Source of the DNA: Serratia proteamaculans
GTDB lineage: Bacteria; Pseudomonadota; Gammaproteobacteria; Enterobacterales; Enterobacteriaceae
Length of the DNA: 64,000 bases
Assembly: GCF_013337185.1 (NCBI RefSeq)
Contig: NZ_SWDE01000003.1
Location: forward strand, 62,001 to 126,000
Direction: 5' to 3'
Numbering within the stretch: the stretch's first letter is position 1; every line of letters starts with the position of its first letter. This document shows, piece after piece, positions 41,957-53,126 of the stretch. Made by a program: the position numbers and the translations under genes. The notes below the pieces were generated by a model that worked only from the letters and a program-made list of their open reading frames with translations, ran no database searches and was not told the origin of the DNA.

Positions 41957-42586
41957 ATGGCTAATAAAAAGCGTTCTGCTAGCTCCAGTCGCTGGTTACA
42001 AGAACACTTTAGCGATAAATATGTTCAACAGGCGCAGAAAAAAGGGCTGCGTTCGCGCGCCTGGTTTAAACTTGATGAAATACAGCAGAGTGACAAACTG
42101 TTTAAACCCGGCATGACCGTAGTGGACTTAGGTGCGGCACCGGGTGGTTGGTCGCAATATGTCGTGACCCAGATCGGCGGTTCCGGCCGCATCATCGCCT
42201 GTGATATTTTGCCAATGGATCCTATCGTTGGCGTCGATTTCCTTCAGGGCGATTTTCGTGATGAACTGGTGCTCAAGGCTCTGTTGGAACGTGTAGGTGA
42301 AAGCAAGGTTCAGGTGGTTATGTCTGACATGGCCCCGAATATGAGTGGCACTCCGGCCGTCGATATTCCAAGATCGATGTACCTGGTGGAATTAGCACTG
42401 GGAATGTGTCGTGATGTACTCGCACCAGGCGGAAGTTTCCTGGTGAAGGTGTTCCAGGGAGATGGTTTTGACGAGTACCTACGGGAAATTCGCTCCCTGT
42501 TTACGAAGGTTAAGATTCGTAAGCCAGACGCTTCCCGCGCACGTTCGCGCGAAGTGTACATTGTAGCGACAGGGCGCAAGCTGTAG
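41957..42586 (+). CDS. rlmE: 23S rRNA Um2552 ribose methyltransferase RlmE (FtsJ/RrmJ)
   Basis: The 209-residue enzyme methylates U2552 in the A loop of 23S rRNA, a late assembly step that needs the 50S subunit. The SAM-binding [16 protein letters not shown] (about 58-73) and the K-D-K-E catalytic residues (K38, D124, K164, E199 in E. coli) lie in conserved segments: [22 protein letters not shown] and [10 protein letters not shown]. The chosen ATG matches the E. coli start. Heat-shock-linked in E. coli and in an operon with ftsH here (47-base gap). Confidence 0.97.
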   Translation: MANKKRSASSSRWLQEHFSDKYVQQAQKKGLRSRAWFKLDEIQQSDKLFKPGMTVVDLGAAPGGWSQYVVTQIGGSGRIIACDILPMDPIVGVDFLQGDFRDELVLKALLERVGESKVQVVMSDMAPNMSGTPAVDIPRSMYLVELALGMCRDVLAPGGSFLVKVFQGDGFDEYLREIRSLFTKVKIRKPDASRARSREVYIVATGRKL

Positions 42587-42633
42587 TACCCTAACGCTGT
42601 TTGTTAACACAGTTGTAATATGAGGTTAATCCC

Positions 42634-44574
42634 TTGAGTGACATGGCGAAAAACCTAATTCTCTGGTTAGTCATCGCGGTAGTGTTGATGTCTGTATTCC
42701 AGAGCTTTGGGCCCAGCGAGTCGAATGGCCGTAGGGTGGATTACTCTACCTTCATGTCCGAGCTGACCCAGGACCAGGTTCGCGAAGCGCGAATCAACGG
42801 ACGTGAAATTAACGTTACCAAGAAAGACAGTAACAAATACACGACCTACATCCCTGTCAACGATCCGAAATTGCTGGATACGTTGTTAACCAAGAATGTG
42901 AAAGTTGTTGGTGAACCGCCTGAAGAGCCGAGCTTGCTGGCTTCTATCTTTATTTCGTGGTTCCCAATGCTGTTGCTGATCGGGGTTTGGATCTTCTTTA
43001 TGCGGCAAATGCAGGGCGGCGGCGGCAAGGGCGCGATGTCCTTCGGCAAGAGCAAGGCCCGCATGCTGACGGAAGACCAGATCAAAACCACTTTTGCCGA
43101 CGTTGCTGGTTGCGACGAAGCAAAAGAAGAAGTAAGCGAACTGGTGGAATACCTGCGTGAGCCGAGCCGTTTCCAGAAGTTGGGCGGCAAGATCCCTAAA
43201 GGCGTGCTGATGGTTGGCCCTCCAGGGACCGGTAAAACGCTGTTGGCGAAAGCTATCGCCGGCGAGGCAAAAGTGCCGTTCTTCACCATTTCCGGTTCCG
43301 ACTTCGTGGAAATGTTCGTGGGTGTTGGTGCTTCTCGTGTGCGTGACATGTTCGAACAGGCCAAGAAAGCGGCACCGTGCATCATCTTTATCGATGAAAT
43401 CGACGCCGTCGGTCGCCAGCGTGGCGCCGGTCTGGGTGGCGGTCACGATGAACGTGAGCAAACGCTGAACCAGATGCTGGTTGAGATGGACGGCTTTGAA
43501 GGCAACGAAGGCATTATCGTTATCGCTGCGACCAACCGTCCGGACGTGCTTGACCCGGCATTGCTGCGTCCAGGCCGTTTCGACCGTCAGGTTGTTGTCG
43601 GTCTGCCAGACGTACGTGGTCGTGAGCAGATCCTGAAAGTGCACTCCCGTCGCGTGCCTTTGGCGCCGGATGTTGATGCTTCAGTATTGGCACGTGGTAC
43701 ACCGGGCTTCTCCGGTGCTGACCTGGCTAACCTGGTCAACGAAGCGGCACTGTTTGCTGCCCGTGGCAACAAACGCGTTGTGTCTATGGTTGAGTTCGAA
43801 AAAGCCAAAGACAAGATCATGATGGGTGCGGAACGTCGCTCCATGGTGATGACCGAAGCGCAGAAAGAGTCGACCGCGTATCACGAAGCAGGCCACGCCA
43901 TTATCGGCCGTCTGGTTCCTGAGCACGATCCGGTACACAAGGTAACCATTATTCCTCGTGGCCGCGCGTTGGGTGTCACCTTCTTCCTGCCGGAAGGCGA
44001 TGCAATCAGCGCCAGCCGTCAGAAGCTGGAGAGCCAAATCTCTACTCTGTACGGTGGTCGTCTGGCTGAAGAGATTATCTACGGGCCAGAGAAAGTCTCT
44101 ACCGGTGCGTCGAACGACATTAAAGTGGCGACCTCTATTGCCCGCAACATGGTGACCCAATGGGGCTTCTCCGAGAAGCTGGGGCCATTGCTGTATGCGG
44201 AAGAAGAGGGCGAAGTGTTCCTGGGCCGTTCCGTGGCCAAGGCGAAACACATGTCGGACGAAACCGCGCGCATCATCGACCAGGAAGTTAAATCCCTGAT
44301 CGAACGCAACTACATCCGTGCGCGTGCGTTGCTGATGGAAAACATGGACATCCTGCATTCAATGAAGGATGCACTGATGAAGTATGAAACCATCGATGCG
44401 CCTCAGATCGACGATCTGATGAACCGCAAAGACGTGCGTCCGCCAGCGGGTTGGGACGATGCGAGCAAAGGCAGCAACTCCGACAATGGTGGCACGCCGA
44501 AAGCCCCTACGCCGGTAGATGAGCCGCGTACGCCAAACCCAGGCAATACCATGTCTGAACAGCTAGACAAGTAA
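42634..44574 (+). CDS. ftsH: ATP-dependent zinc metalloprotease FtsH
   Basis: The essential hexameric membrane protease (646 residues) degrades LpxC, sigma-32 and damaged membrane proteins. Two membrane segments (about 8-25 and 101-121) flank a periplasmic domain; then come the AAA module (GPPGTGKT at 195-202, FIDEIDAVG, second region of homology) and the protease domain with HEAGH at 417-421. GAGG at 42622 fits the TTG start at 42634 (eight-base gap), whereas the internal ATG at 42643 would be 17 bases away; E. coli is annotated from that ATG (644 residues). Confidence 0.98.
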   Translation: MSDMAKNLILWLVIAVVLMSVFQSFGPSESNGRRVDYSTFMSELTQDQVREARINGREINVTKKDSNKYTTYIPVNDPKLLDTLLTKNVKVVGEPPEEPSLLASIFISWFPMLLLIGVWIFFMRQMQGGGGKGAMSFGKSKARMLTEDQIKTTFADVAGCDEAKEEVSELVEYLREPSRFQKLGGKIPKGVLMVGPPGTGKTLLAKAIAGEAKVPFFTISGSDFVEMFVGVGASRVRDMFEQAKKAAPCIIFIDEIDAVGRQRGAGLGGGHDEREQTLNQMLVEMDGFEGNEGIIVIAATNRPDVLDPALLRPGRFDRQVVVGLPDVRGREQILKVHSRRVPLAPDVDASVLARGTPGFSGADLANLVNEAALFAARGNKRVVSMVEFEKAKDKIMMGAERRSMVMTEAQKESTAYHEAGHAIIGRLVPEHDPVHKVTIIPRGRALGVTFFLPEGDAISASRQKLESQISTLYGGRLAEEIIYGPEKVSTGASNDIKVATSIARNMVTQWGFSEKLGPLLYAEEEGEVFLGRSVAKAKHMSDETARIIDQEVKSLIERNYIRARALLMENMDILHSMKDALMKYETIDAPQIDDLMNRKDVRPPAGWDDASKGSNSDNGGTPKAPTPVDEPRTPNPGNTMSEQLDK

Positions 44575-44596
44575 CTTTAGCTGTGTAATAACATCG

Positions 44597-44620
44597 AACC
44601 CCGGCATGCCGGGGTTTTTT
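44597..44620 (+). terminator. Terminator of rlmE-ftsH
   Basis: Perfect palindromic stem AACCCCGGCATGCCGGGGTT followed by a T-run. Confidence 0.93.
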
Positions 44621-44666
44621 ATTGTCCGGCGGGCAGTGAACCAGGCAACAGTAAGGTGGATTAGTA

Positions 44667-45500
44667 ATGCAGTTAACCGTGCGAGACACGACTTTCGATC
44701 TTTCCCATCCGCGGGTGATGGGGATCCTCAACGTAACCCCGGATTCTTTTTCTGACGGCGGCCAGCACAACACTCTAAATCAGGCGTTATTGCATGCCCA
44801 TGCACTGATTTCGGCCGGTGCGACCATGATTGATGTGGGTGGCGAGTCGACCAGACCGGGAGCGGCAGAGGTTAGTGAAGACGAAGAGATCGCACGCGTA
44901 GTGCCTGTGGTGGAAGCCATTGCCCGGCGTTTTGAAGTTTTTATTTCGGTGGATACCTCGAAAGCCGGTGTGATCCGCGAGTCGGCTCAGGCCGGGGCGC
45001 ATTTGATCAATGACGTTCGCTCGCTGCAGGAGCCCGGCGCACTGGCTGCCGCCGCGGAAAGCGGGCTACCGGTGTGTCTGATGCACATGCAGGGCGAACC
45101 GCGCACCATGCAGCAGGCGCCGCACTATGATGACCTTATTGGTGATGTTAACGCCTTTTTCCAGCGACATATTGAACGCTGTAATGCCGCCGGGATTACA
45201 AATCAGAAATTGCTGCTCGACCCAGGATTCGGTTTCGGTAAGAATTTAGCGCACAATTATCAGCTTCTGGCCAGATTGTCAGAGTTTCATCACTTCGGCC
45301 TGCCGTTGTTGGTGGGGATGTCGCGTAAGTCGATGATTGGACAACTGCTGAACGTGCCCCCCGATCAGCGGGTTATCGGCAGCGTGGCCTGTGCGGTGAT
45401 CGCCGCCATGCAGGGCGCACAGATTGTCAGAGTGCATGACGTTAAAGAAACCGTCGAGGCGATGCGTGTCGTCGAGGCAACACTTTCAGCTAAGGGATGA
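44667..45500 (+). CDS. folP: Dihydropteroate synthase
   Basis: The 277-residue TIM-barrel enzyme joins 4-aminobenzoate to dihydropterin pyrophosphate in folate synthesis and is the sulfonamide target. Motifs: [43 protein letters not shown] and the sulfonamide-contact VGMSRKSMI. It begins after the ftsH terminator and ends seven bases before glmM. Confidence 0.97.
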   Translation: MQLTVRDTTFDLSHPRVMGILNVTPDSFSDGGQHNTLNQALLHAHALISAGATMIDVGGESTRPGAAEVSEDEEIARVVPVVEAIARRFEVFISVDTSKAGVIRESAQAGAHLINDVRSLQEPGALAAAAESGLPVCLMHMQGEPRTMQQAPHYDDLIGDVNAFFQRHIERCNAAGITNQKLLLDPGFGFGKNLAHNYQLLARLSEFHHFGLPLLVGMSRKSMIGQLLNVPPDQRVIGSVACAVIAAMQGAQIVRVHDVKETVEAMRVVEATLSAKG

Positions 45501-45507
45501 TAGAGAC

Positions 45508-46845
45508 ATGAGCGAGCGCAAATATTTTGGTACCGACGGCATTCGTGGCAAGGTCGGTGATAGTCCTATTACCCCAGAATTCGTTCTGAAACTTGGCTGG
45601 GCGGCGGGTAAGGTACTGGCACGTCACGGTTCTCGTAAAATCATTATCGGTAAAGATACCCGTATCTCCGGCTACATGCTGGAGTCAGCGTTGGAAGCCG
45701 GGTTGGCCGCTGCGGGGCTGTCAGCCTCGTTTACCGGCCCAATGCCGACGCCGGCGGTCGCGTATTTGACGCGTACCTTCCGTGCTGAAGCCGGTATTGT
45801 GATCTCGGCATCACATAACCCATTTTACGACAACGGCATCAAGTTCTTCTCTATTGACGGGGCCAAGCTGCCGGACCATGTTGAAGAAGCCATTGAAGCC
45901 GAAATGGAAAAACCGCTGACCTGTGTGGAATCTTCAGAACTGGGTAAAGCCAGCCGAATCATCGACGCTGCCGGCCGCTATATCGAATTCTGCAAGGGCA
46001 CCTTCCCGAGTGAACTGAGCCTGAAGGGCCTGAAAATCGTGGTGGACTGCGCCAACGGTGCCACCTATCACATTGCGCCAAGCGTGCTGCGTGAGTTGGG
46101 CGCCACGGTGATTGCCATCGGCGTTGAGCCGGACGGCATGAATATCAATGAAAAGTGTGGCGCGACTGATGTTCGTCAACTTCAGGAACGTGTACTGAAG
46201 GAAAAAGCCCATGTCGGCCTGGCATTTGACGGTGACGGTGACCGCGTGATGATGGTTGATCACCTTGGCAACAAGGTCGATGGCGACCAAATCCTGTATA
46301 TCATCGCTCGTGAAGGGCTGCGTCAGGGCCAGTTGCGCGGTGGTGCGGTTGGCACGCTGATGAGCAACATGGGTCTGGAATTGGCGCTCAAGCAGTTGGG
46401 TATCCCATTTGCACGTGCGAAAGTCGGCGACCGCTATGTACTGGAGAAGCTGCAGGAACTGGGGTGGCGTATCGGTGCGGAAAACTCCGGCCACGTGATC
46501 CTGCTGGACAAAACCACCACGGGTGACGGTATCGTTGCTGGCCTGCAGGTGCTGACTGCGATTGTTCGTAACAGTATGAGCCTGCACGACCTGTGCAGCG
46601 GCATGAAATTGTTGCCGCAAATTCTGGTTAACGTGCGCTTTGCCGGCGAGCATAACCCGCTGGAATCCGAAGAAGTGCGCAAAATCACCGAGCAGGTTGA
46701 GGTGGAATTGGCCGGTCGCGGCCGCGTTCTGCTGCGCAAATCCGGTACCGAACCGCTGATCCGCGTGATGGTGGAAGGTGAAGATGAGCAGCAGGTGACG
46801 GCGTTGGCACATCGCATCGCCGATGCGGTGAAATCCGCTGGTTAA
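45508..46845 (+). CDS. glmM: Phosphoglucosamine mutase
   Basis: The 445-residue essential enzyme converts glucosamine 6-phosphate to glucosamine 1-phosphate for murein and LPS precursors. The phosphoserine is Ser102 in [14 protein letters not shown], the metal loop is [13 protein letters not shown], the sugar loop is GAENSGHV, and the phosphate-binding [15 protein letters not shown] is at the C terminus. The chosen ATG matches E. coli and follows the folP stop by seven bases. Confidence 0.98.
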   Translation: MSERKYFGTDGIRGKVGDSPITPEFVLKLGWAAGKVLARHGSRKIIIGKDTRISGYMLESALEAGLAAAGLSASFTGPMPTPAVAYLTRTFRAEAGIVISASHNPFYDNGIKFFSIDGAKLPDHVEEAIEAEMEKPLTCVESSELGKASRIIDAAGRYIEFCKGTFPSELSLKGLKIVVDCANGATYHIAPSVLRELGATVIAIGVEPDGMNINEKCGATDVRQLQERVLKEKAHVGLAFDGDGDRVMMVDHLGNKVDGDQILYIIAREGLRQGQLRGGAVGTLMSNMGLELALKQLGIPFARAKVGDRYVLEKLQELGWRIGAENSGHVILLDKTTTGDGIVAGLQVLTAIVRNSMSLHDLCSGMKLLPQILVNVRFAGEHNPLESEEVRKITEQVEVELAGRGRVLLRKSGTEPLIRVMVEGEDEQQVTALAHRIADAVKSAG

Positions 46846-46863
46846 TTGGCCATTGATGAGTTC

Positions 46864-46882
46864 GGGGGCGGCAGTTGCCCCC
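46864..46882 (+). terminator. GC hairpin after glmM
   Basis: Six-pair stem GGGGGC / GCCCCC, 18 bases after the glmM stop, with loop GGCAGTT. The following sequence (TAAAATC) lacks a T-run, so termination is uncertain. Confidence 0.45.
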
Positions 46883-47096
46883 TAAAATCACAGCCTGCGA
46901 ATTTTATTGGTGTTTTTTTCCGCAAACGCGCCGGTGGCTGCAAATTGCCCTTGCGTGGTTTGGCACCTTTGGTTAGTATTCACACCCGCTTCAGTGGGCA
47001 GTTTGATATAACGCCTGCGACTTCTTGATAGAAAAGAAGCCTATGGGGTGTGAAGCATTTGGCACGCGGTGAAGCCGCAAGGATACGGGTACAACT

Positions 47097-47432
47097 ATGT
47101 ACGAAGCTCTTCTGGTAATTTTCCTGCTGATCTCAATCGGGCTGGTAGCTCTGATTATGCTGCAGCAAGGTAAAGGCGCTGATATGGGAGCCTCATTCGG
47201 AGCAGGTGCATCTGGCACATTGTTCGGTTCGAGTGGTTCCGGCAACTTCATGACCCGCATGACGGCTGTGCTGGCGACGTTGTTCTTCGTCATCAGTCTG
47301 ATCCTTGGCAATCTGAGCACCAACCAGACCAAGAAGGGCAGCGAGTGGGAAAACCTGGGTCAGCCAGTGAAATCTGAGCAGACTACCGCGCCGGCAGCAC
47401 CAACCAAGCCGAGCAGCGATATCCCACAGTAA
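47097..47432 (+). CDS. secG: Preprotein translocase subunit SecG
   Basis: The 111-residue inner-membrane protein, part of SecYEG, flips topology during preprotein export. Two membrane segments (about 3-22 and 53-74) flank a glycine-rich loop (MLQQGKGADMGASFGAGASG), and the C terminus is proline/alanine-rich, as in E. coli SecG (110). The 250 bases upstream contain the glmM hairpin and presumably its promoter. Confidence 0.96.
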   Translation: MYEALLVIFLLISIGLVALIMLQQGKGADMGASFGAGASGTLFGSSGSGNFMTRMTAVLATLFFVISLILGNLSTNQTKKGSEWENLGQPVKSEQTTAPAAPTKPSSDIPQ

Positions 47433-47509
47433 GCGCAAGCAGTAACAGAGTTTGAAAACGGTTGTTGTTACCTCGATATAAATAACAGCCGTTAGCAGTA
47501 AGAATCAGT

Positions 47510-47596
47510 ACCGAGGTGGTGGAATTGGTAGACACGCTACCTTGAGGTGGTAGTGCCCTAACGGGCTTGTGGGTTCGAGTCCCATCCTCGGTACCA
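47510..47596 (+). tRNA. leuU: tRNA-Leu, anticodon GAG
   Basis: An 87-base class II tRNA with acceptor stem ACCGAGG / CCTCGGT, D-loop TGGAATTGGTAGACA, anticodon loop with GAG, a long variable arm and T-loop GTTCGAGTCCC, encoded CCA at 47594-47596. The pairing of the first base (A-U) differs from the G-U of E. coli leuU. It lies between secG and the fMet tRNA, as in E. coli. Confidence 0.97.
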
Positions 47597-47611
47597 AATC
47601 CCAGAGATAAC

Positions 47612-47640
47612 TTGCTATTTTGCGATTATCGGCGTAATAT
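47612..47640 (+). promoter_or_regulatory. Sigma-70 promoter of the metY-rimP-nusA-infB operon
   Basis: TTGCTA at 47612-47617, 17-base spacer, TAATAT at 47635-47640. Transcription would begin about ten bases before the fMet tRNA. Confidence 0.75.
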
Positions 47641-47656
47641 TTGCCACGTTTTCGGA

Positions 47657-47733
<77 letters not shown>

Positions 47734-47864
47734 CTTTCCTTTAAGTGTTTATTTTCAAATACACTTTTCGATTGAATTCCGCTTTTCTCGATCAACATTT
47801 GAAAATGACACTTGCTAGAAAGTTGCACCGAAGCCGCTTAGCGGCAAACAGGGTCCAGTTGCAT

Positions 47865-47891
47865 AAAGCCCCGAATTTTCGGGGTTTTTTG
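47865..47891 (+). terminator. First leader terminator between metY and rimP
   Basis: Stem CCCCGA / TCGGGG with loop ATTT and a run of six T. It lies upstream of rimP, so it limits read-through from the tRNA into the operon. Confidence 0.82.
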
Positions 47892-47911
47892 TTATTTGGC
47901 AACAGAATCAC

Positions 47912-47934
47912 TGGGCTATTAGGCCCTTTTTTTA
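47912..47934 (+). terminator. Second, weaker leader terminator before rimP
   Basis: GGGC / GCCC hairpin with loop TATTAG followed by seven T, 17 bases before the rimP start codon. Short stem, so partial termination at most. Confidence 0.5.
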
Positions 47935-47950
47935 TGTCTTGGGGGTGGGC

Positions 47951-48403
47951 TTGTCCACATTAGAGCAAAAATTAACAGAGATGCTTTCGGCACCGGTAGA
48001 AGCGTTGGGCTTTGAACTTGTAGGCATCGAATTTATTCGTGCGCGCCAATCGACGCTCCGTATCTATATTGATAGTGAAAACGGCATCAATGTTGACGAT
48101 TGTGCTGATGTCAGCCACCAGGTCAGCGCTGTATTGGACGTTGAAGAGCCAATCACAGTCGCTTACAACTTGGAAGTCTCCTCTCCTGGCCTTGATCGCC
48201 CGATGTTCACCGCCGAGCACTATACTCGTTTCCTCGGTGACGAAGTCAGCCTGGTCTTGCGCATGGCCGTACAGAACCGTCGCAAATGGCAGGGCATTAT
48301 CAAGTCTGTCGATGGCGAGATGATCACGGTTGCTGTGGAAGGGAAAGATGAAGTGTTCGCGCTGAGCAATATCCAGAAAGCGAACCTGGTACCCCACTTT
48401 TAA
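47951..48403 (+). CDS. rimP: 30S ribosome maturation factor RimP
   Basis: The 150-residue protein binds pre-30S particles and assists 16S maturation. It has the alpha/beta N domain with [30 protein letters not shown] and a C-terminal SH3-like domain ([20 protein letters not shown]). Translation starts at TTG after GGGGGTG, as in E. coli; a start four codons earlier is not conserved. It is followed by nusA after 21 bases. Confidence 0.96.
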   Translation: MSTLEQKLTEMLSAPVEALGFELVGIEFIRARQSTLRIYIDSENGINVDDCADVSHQVSAVLDVEEPITVAYNLEVSSPGLDRPMFTAEHYTRFLGDEVSLVLRMAVQNRRKWQGIIKSVDGEMITVAVEGKDEVFALSNIQKANLVPHF

Positions 48404-48424
48404 AGTTTGGATGAGGCAACTAGG

Positions 48425-49933
48425 ATGAATAAAGAGATTCTGGCTGTTGTTGAAGCTGTTTCCAATGAAAAATCCCTTCCGCGTGAGAAGATTTTCGAAG
48501 CGCTGGAAACCGCATTAGCCACCGCCACCAAGAAAAAATACGAGCAGGAAATCGAAGTTCGCGTCAGCATTGACCGCAAAACTGGCGATTTCGACACCTT
48601 CCGCCGTTGGGTCGCTGTAGATGAAGTGACTCAGCCAACGCGTGAAATCACGCTGGAAGCTGCACAGTATGAAGAGCCAGGTATTGAGCTGGGCGGTTAC
48701 ATCGAAGATCAGATTGAATCTGTGACCTTCGACCGTATCACCACTCAAACCGCGAAACAGGTTATCGTACAGAAAGTACGTGAAGCCGAACGCGCTATGG
48801 TTGTTGACGCCTTCCGCCAGCACGAAGGTGAAATCGTCACCGGCGTGGTGAAGAAAGTTAACCGTGACAGCATTGCGCTGGATCTGGGTAGCAACGCTGA
48901 AGCGGTCATTGGCCGTGAAGACATGCTGCCACGCGAAAACTTCCGTCCGGGCGACCGTATCCGCGGTATCCTGTACGCCGTTCGTCCTGAAGCCCGTGGC
49001 GCGCAGCTGTTCGTCAGCCGCTCCAGCGCTGAGATGCTGAAAGAACTGTTCCGCATCGAAGTACCGGAAATCGGCGAAGAAGTGATCGAAATTAAAGCGG
49101 CAGCCCGCGATCCTGGCTCCCGTGCAAAAATTGCAGTGAAAACCAACGACAAACGCATCGACCCGGTCGGCGCTTGCGTAGGTATGCGCGGTGCGCGCGT
49201 TCAGGCTGTTTCGAGCGAGCTCGGCGGTGAACGTATCGACATCATCCTGTGGGATGATAACCCTGCGCAGTTCGTCATCAACGCCATGGCGCCGGCAGAC
49301 GTTGCCTCAATCGTGGTTGATGAAGATAATTGCACTATGGATATCGCCGTTGAAGCCAGCAATCTGGCACAGGCGATCGGCCGTAATGGCCAAAACGTGC
49401 GTTTGGCATCCCAGTTGTTAAAACAGCATCGTGACGATGACCGTTGGGAACTGAACGTGATGACGGCGGACGATCTGCAGGCCAAGCACCAGGCCGAAGC
49501 TCATGCCGCCATTGATACCTTCACCAAACATCTTGATATTGACGAAGATTTCGCCACCGTACTGGTTGAAGAAGGCTTCTCTACTCTGGAAGAGTTGGCT
49601 TACGTGCCAATCAAAGAGTTGCTGGAAATCGACGGTCTGGATGAAGATATGGTTGAAGCGTTGCGCGATCGCGCCAAAGCTGCATTGACCACGCTGGCCC
49701 TGGCACAAGAAGAAAGCCTGGGCGACCAAAAACCTGCTGACGATTTGCTCAACCTGCCGGGTCTTGAGCGCAGCATGGCCTTTAAACTGGCCGCGCGTGG
49801 GGTTTGTACGCTGGAAGATCTTGCCGAGCAGGGTGTTGACGATCTGGCTGATATTGAAGGGCTTAGCGATGAGCAAGCCGGCGAGCTGATTATGGCCGCA
49901 CGTAATATCTGTTGGTTTGGCGACAACGCGTAA
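48425..49933 (+). CDS. nusA: Transcription termination/antitermination factor NusA
   Basis: The 502-residue protein has the N-terminal polymerase-binding domain (1-130), S1 (about 135-200), KH1 and KH2 (about 200-345; the second with [15 protein letters not shown]) and two acidic repeats AR1 and AR2 (about 360-495, ending NICWFGDNA). It is seven residues longer than E. coli NusA (495); the extra is a charged stretch LKQHRDDDR between KH2 and AR1. It controls pausing, termination and rrn antitermination. Confidence 0.97.
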   Translation: MNKEILAVVEAVSNEKSLPREKIFEALETALATATKKKYEQEIEVRVSIDRKTGDFDTFRRWVAVDEVTQPTREITLEAAQYEEPGIELGGYIEDQIESVTFDRITTQTAKQVIVQKVREAERAMVVDAFRQHEGEIVTGVVKKVNRDSIALDLGSNAEAVIGREDMLPRENFRPGDRIRGILYAVRPEARGAQLFVSRSSAEMLKELFRIEVPEIGEEVIEIKAAARDPGSRAKIAVKTNDKRIDPVGACVGMRGARVQAVSSELGGERIDIILWDDNPAQFVINAMAPADVASIVVDEDNCTMDIAVEASNLAQAIGRNGQNVRLASQLLKQHRDDDRWELNVMTADDLQAKHQAEAHAAIDTFTKHLDIDEDFATVLVEEGFSTLEELAYVPIKELLEIDGLDEDMVEALRDRAKAALTTLALAQEESLGDQKPADDLLNLPGLERSMAFKLAARGVCTLEDLAEQGVDDLADIEGLSDEQAGELIMAARNICWFGDNA

Positions 49934-49957
49934 TAAACTGTAGCAGGAAGGAACAGC

Positions 49958-52645
49958 ATGACGACAGATGTAACCGTAAAATCACTGGCAGCAGAGATTC
50001 AGACTCCAGTTGATCGCCTGGTACAGCAGTTTGCTGATGCAGGGATTAACAAGTCTGAGACAGACTCTGTAACCCAACATGAGAAAGAAGCCTTACTGGC
50101 GCACCTGAACCGTGAACACGGTAGCGCGCCGGGTAAGCTCACGTTGCAGCGCAAAACGCGCAGCACCTTGAATATTCCGAGCACCGGCGGTAAAAGTAAA
50201 TCGGTGCAAATCGAGGTCCGCAAGAAACGCACTTATGTAAATCGCGATACGCCAGAAGCCCAACAGGCTGAAGCGGCAGAGCAGGCACAGCGTGAAGCGG
50301 AAGAGCAGGCACAGCGCGCAGCAGAAGAGCTGGCGAAACGCGAAGCAGAAGCAAAGCGCGCAGCCGAAGAGCAAGCCAAACGTGAGGCCGCGGAGATTGC
50401 TAAGCGTAATTCAGCGGAAAAAGAAAAAGTGACGAATCAACATACCGACGAAATGACCAAGCCAGCTCAGGCAGAAAAAGCACGCCGTGAAGCCGAAGCC
50501 GCTGAACTGAAACGTAAAGCGGAAGAGGAAGTACGACGCAAGGTTGAAGAAGACGCCAAACGCGTAGCGGAAGAAGCGCGCCGCATGGCCGAAGAGAAAG
50601 GCGAAGAATGGGCTGCTGCTGAGAAAGCCAGCGCAGCGGTTGAAACTGCCGATTATCATGTAACCACTTCCCAGCACGCCCGTGCTGCCGAAGACGAAAA
50701 CGACGCTAAAGTTGAAGGCGAACGCCGCACCCGCACTCGTGGCGGCAAAGCGACCAAGCAGAAGAAAGGCAACAAACTTTCCGAGTCTAAAGCAGACCGT
50801 GAAGAAGCGCGCGCCGTGACCCGTGGTGGTAAAGGCAAGCGTAAGCCAAGTACTCTGCAGCAGGGCTTCAACAAGCCGGCTCAGGTGGTTAACCGTGACG
50901 TTGTGATCGGCGAAACCATCACCGTAGCCGAACTGGCTAACAAGATGGCGGTTAAAGGCTCTCAGGTCATCAAAGCGATGATGAAACTGGGCGCAATGGC
51001 CACCATCAACCAGGTCATCGACCAGGAAACCGCACAGCTGGTTGCCGAAGAGATGGGCCACAAAGTTATCCTGCGTCGTGAGAACGAGCTGGAAGAAGCG
51101 CTGATGAGCGACCGTGATACCGGTGCTGCGGCTGAGCCACGTGCGCCAGTTGTGACCATCATGGGCCACGTCGACCACGGTAAAACTTCTCTGCTGGACT
51201 ACATCCGCTCCACCAAGGTGGCAGCAGGCGAGGCCGGTGGTATTACCCAGCATATCGGTGCTTACCACGTAGAAACCGAAAACGGCATGATTACCTTCCT
51301 GGATACCCCAGGCCACGCAGCCTTTACTTCAATGCGTGCTCGTGGTGCTCAGGCGACAGACATCGTTGTTCTGGTAGTTGCTGCCGACGACGGCGTGATG
51401 CCGCAAACCATCGAAGCTATCCAGCATGCGCAAGCAGCGAAGGTACCTTTGGTCGTTGCAGTAAACAAAATTGACAAGCCGGAAGCCGATCCGGACCGCG
51501 TTAAACAGGAACTGTCCCAGTACGGCGTTATGCCGGAAGAGTGGGGCGGCGAAGCACAGTTCGTTCACGTATCTGCGAAAGCCGGTACCGGTATCGACGA
51601 ACTGCTGGAAGCTATCCTGCTGCGCTCTGAAGTTCTCGAACTGAAAGCGGTACGCAGCGGCATGGCCAGCGGCGTAGTTATCGAATCCTTCCTGGATAAA
51701 GGTCGTGGCCCGGTTGCTACCGTGCTGGTACAGGAAGGTACGCTGAATAAAGGCGATATCGTTCTGTGTGGCTTCGAATACGGCCGCGTGCGTGCGATGC
51801 GTGATGAACTGGGTCACGAAGTGACCTCTGCAGGTCCTTCTATTCCGGTTGAGATCCTGGGCTTGTCCAGCGTTCCTGCTGCCGGTGATGAAGTGACTGT
51901 AGTGCGTGACGAGAAGAAAGCGCGTGAAGTTGCGCTGTACCGTCAAGGCAAGTTCCGCGAAGTTAAACTGGCGCGTCAGCAGAAATCCAAACTGGAAAAC
52001 ATGTTTGCGAACATGACCGACGGTGAAGTTTCTGAGCTGAACATCGTACTGAAATCCGACGTACAGGGTTCTTGTGAAGCGATTTGCGAATCACTGCTGA
52101 AACTCTCTACCGACGAAGTGAAAGTGAAGATTGTTGGCTCTGGCGTAGGGGGCATCACCGAAACCGACGCCACGCTGGCAGCGGCTTCCAACGCTATCAT
52201 CCTGGGCTTCAACGTCCGTGCCGACGCTTCTGCGCGCCGCGTGATTGAAGCAGAAAGCCTGGACCTGCGTTATTACTCCGTGATCTATAACCTGATCGAC
52301 GAAGTGAAGCAGGCGATGAGCGGTATGTTGGCGCCTGAGTACAAGCAGCAGATTATCGGCCTGGCCGCCGTACGTGACGTGTTCAAATCACCTAAATTCG
52401 GCGCCATTGCAGGTTGTATGGTTACCGAAGGGAACATCAAACGTCACAACCCAATCCGCGTTCTGCGCGACAACGTGGTTATCTATGAAGGCGAGCTGGA
52501 ATCCCTGCGCCGCTTCAAAGATGACGTTAACGAAGTCCGTAACGGCATGGAATGTGGTATCGGCGTTAAGAACTACAACGACGTGCGCGTCGGCGACATG
52601 ATCGAAGTATTCGAAATCATCGAGATCCAACGCACCATCGCTTAA
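49958..52645 (+). CDS. infB: Translation initiation factor IF-2
   Basis: The 895-residue GTPase brings fMet-tRNA to the 30S subunit and promotes joining of 50S. The N-terminal half is a small IF2N domain, then a long charged region of repeated E-A-K-R blocks (about 100-230) and a basic linker. The G domain has GHVDHGKT at 403-410, DTPGH, and NKID, and domains II to IV follow. The two shorter IF2 forms made in E. coli from internal starts may also exist; I did not assign them. Confidence 0.98.
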   Translation: MTTDVTVKSLAAEIQTPVDRLVQQFADAGINKSETDSVTQHEKEALLAHLNREHGSAPGKLTLQRKTRSTLNIPSTGGKSKSVQIEVRKKRTYVNRDTPEAQQAEAAEQAQREAEEQAQRAAEELAKREAEAKRAAEEQAKREAAEIAKRNSAEKEKVTNQHTDEMTKPAQAEKARREAEAAELKRKAEEEVRRKVEEDAKRVAEEARRMAEEKGEEWAAAEKASAAVETADYHVTTSQHARAAEDENDAKVEGERRTRTRGGKATKQKKGNKLSESKADREEARAVTRGGKGKRKPSTLQQGFNKPAQVVNRDVVIGETITVAELANKMAVKGSQVIKAMMKLGAMATINQVIDQETAQLVAEEMGHKVILRRENELEEALMSDRDTGAAAEPRAPVVTIMGHVDHGKTSLLDYIRSTKVAAGEAGGITQHIGAYHVETENGMITFLDTPGHAAFTSMRARGAQATDIVVLVVAADDGVMPQTIEAIQHAQAAKVPLVVAVNKIDKPEADPDRVKQELSQYGVMPEEWGGEAQFVHVSAKAGTGIDELLEAILLRSEVLELKAVRSGMASGVVIESFLDKGRGPVATVLVQEGTLNKGDIVLCGFEYGRVRAMRDELGHEVTSAGPSIPVEILGLSSVPAAGDEVTVVRDEKKAREVALYRQGKFREVKLARQQKSKLENMFANMTDGEVSELNIVLKSDVQGSCEAICESLLKLSTDEVKVKIVGSGVGGITETDATLAAASNAIILGFNVRADASARRVIEAESLDLRYYSVIYNLIDEVKQAMSGMLAPEYKQQIIGLAAVRDVFKSPKFGAIAGCMVTEGNIKRHNPIRVLRDNVVIYEGELESLRRFKDDVNEVRNGMECGIGVKNYNDVRVGDMIEVFEIIEIQRTIA

Positions 52646-52673
52646 CGCCAGCACATCTGCTTAAGTCTGTTCT

Positions 52674-52692
52674 GGGGGGCCTTGTGCCCCCC
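52674..52692 (+). terminator. Intra-operon GC hairpin between infB and rbfA
   Basis: Seven-pair stem GGGGGGC / GCCCCCC with loop CTTGT in the 70-base gap between infB and rbfA. No T-run; more likely an RNA-stabilising or partially terminating hairpin. Confidence 0.5.
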
Positions 52693-52715
52693 GATTTGTC
52701 TGGAGAATCCACAAA

Positions 52716-53126
52716 ATGGCAAAAGAATTCAGCCGCGGTCAGCGCGTGGCACAAGAGATGCAAAAAGAGATTGCTATCATTCTGCAGCGTGAAGTCAAAG
52801 ATCCGCGTGTCGGCATGGCTACCGTTTCTGGTGTAGAAGTTTCTCGTGATTTGGCCTATGCCAAAGTTTACGTCACCTTCCTGAACGTATTGACCGAAAA
52901 CGCCGATCCAGATCTGGTGCCTAAAGGCATTAAAGCTCTGGAAGACGCTTCCGGCTACATCCGCACGCTGCTGGGTAAAGCCATGCGCCTGCGCGTAGTA
53001 CCTGAGCTGACCTTCGCTTACGATAACTCCCTGGTTGAAGGCATGCGCATGTCCAACCTGGTGACCAACGTAGTGAAGAATGACGCCGAACGCCGTTCCG
53101 CATCAGGCGATGACGAGGAGGCTTAA
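52716..53126 (+). CDS. rbfA: 30S ribosome-binding factor RbfA
   Basis: The 136-residue KH-fold protein binds immature 30S subunits and is needed for 16S 5'-end processing, mainly in the cold. Conserved: [29 protein letters not shown] at the start and VYVTFLNVL in the core. The C-terminal tail is acidic. TAATG overlap: its stop shares a base with the truB ATG, so translation is coupled. Confidence 0.97.
   Translation: MAKEFSRGQRVAQEMQKEIAIILQREVKDPRVGMATVSGVEVSRDLAYAKVYVTFLNVLTENADPDLVPKGIKALEDASGYIRTLLGKAMRLRVVPELTFAYDNSLVEGMRMSNLVTNVVKNDAERRSASGDDEEA

Noticed and set aside
50240-50640. Repetitive E-A-K-R region in infB taken at first for a repeat array
   Set aside because: It is the normal charged linker of IF-2, coding throughout and imperfectly repeated.
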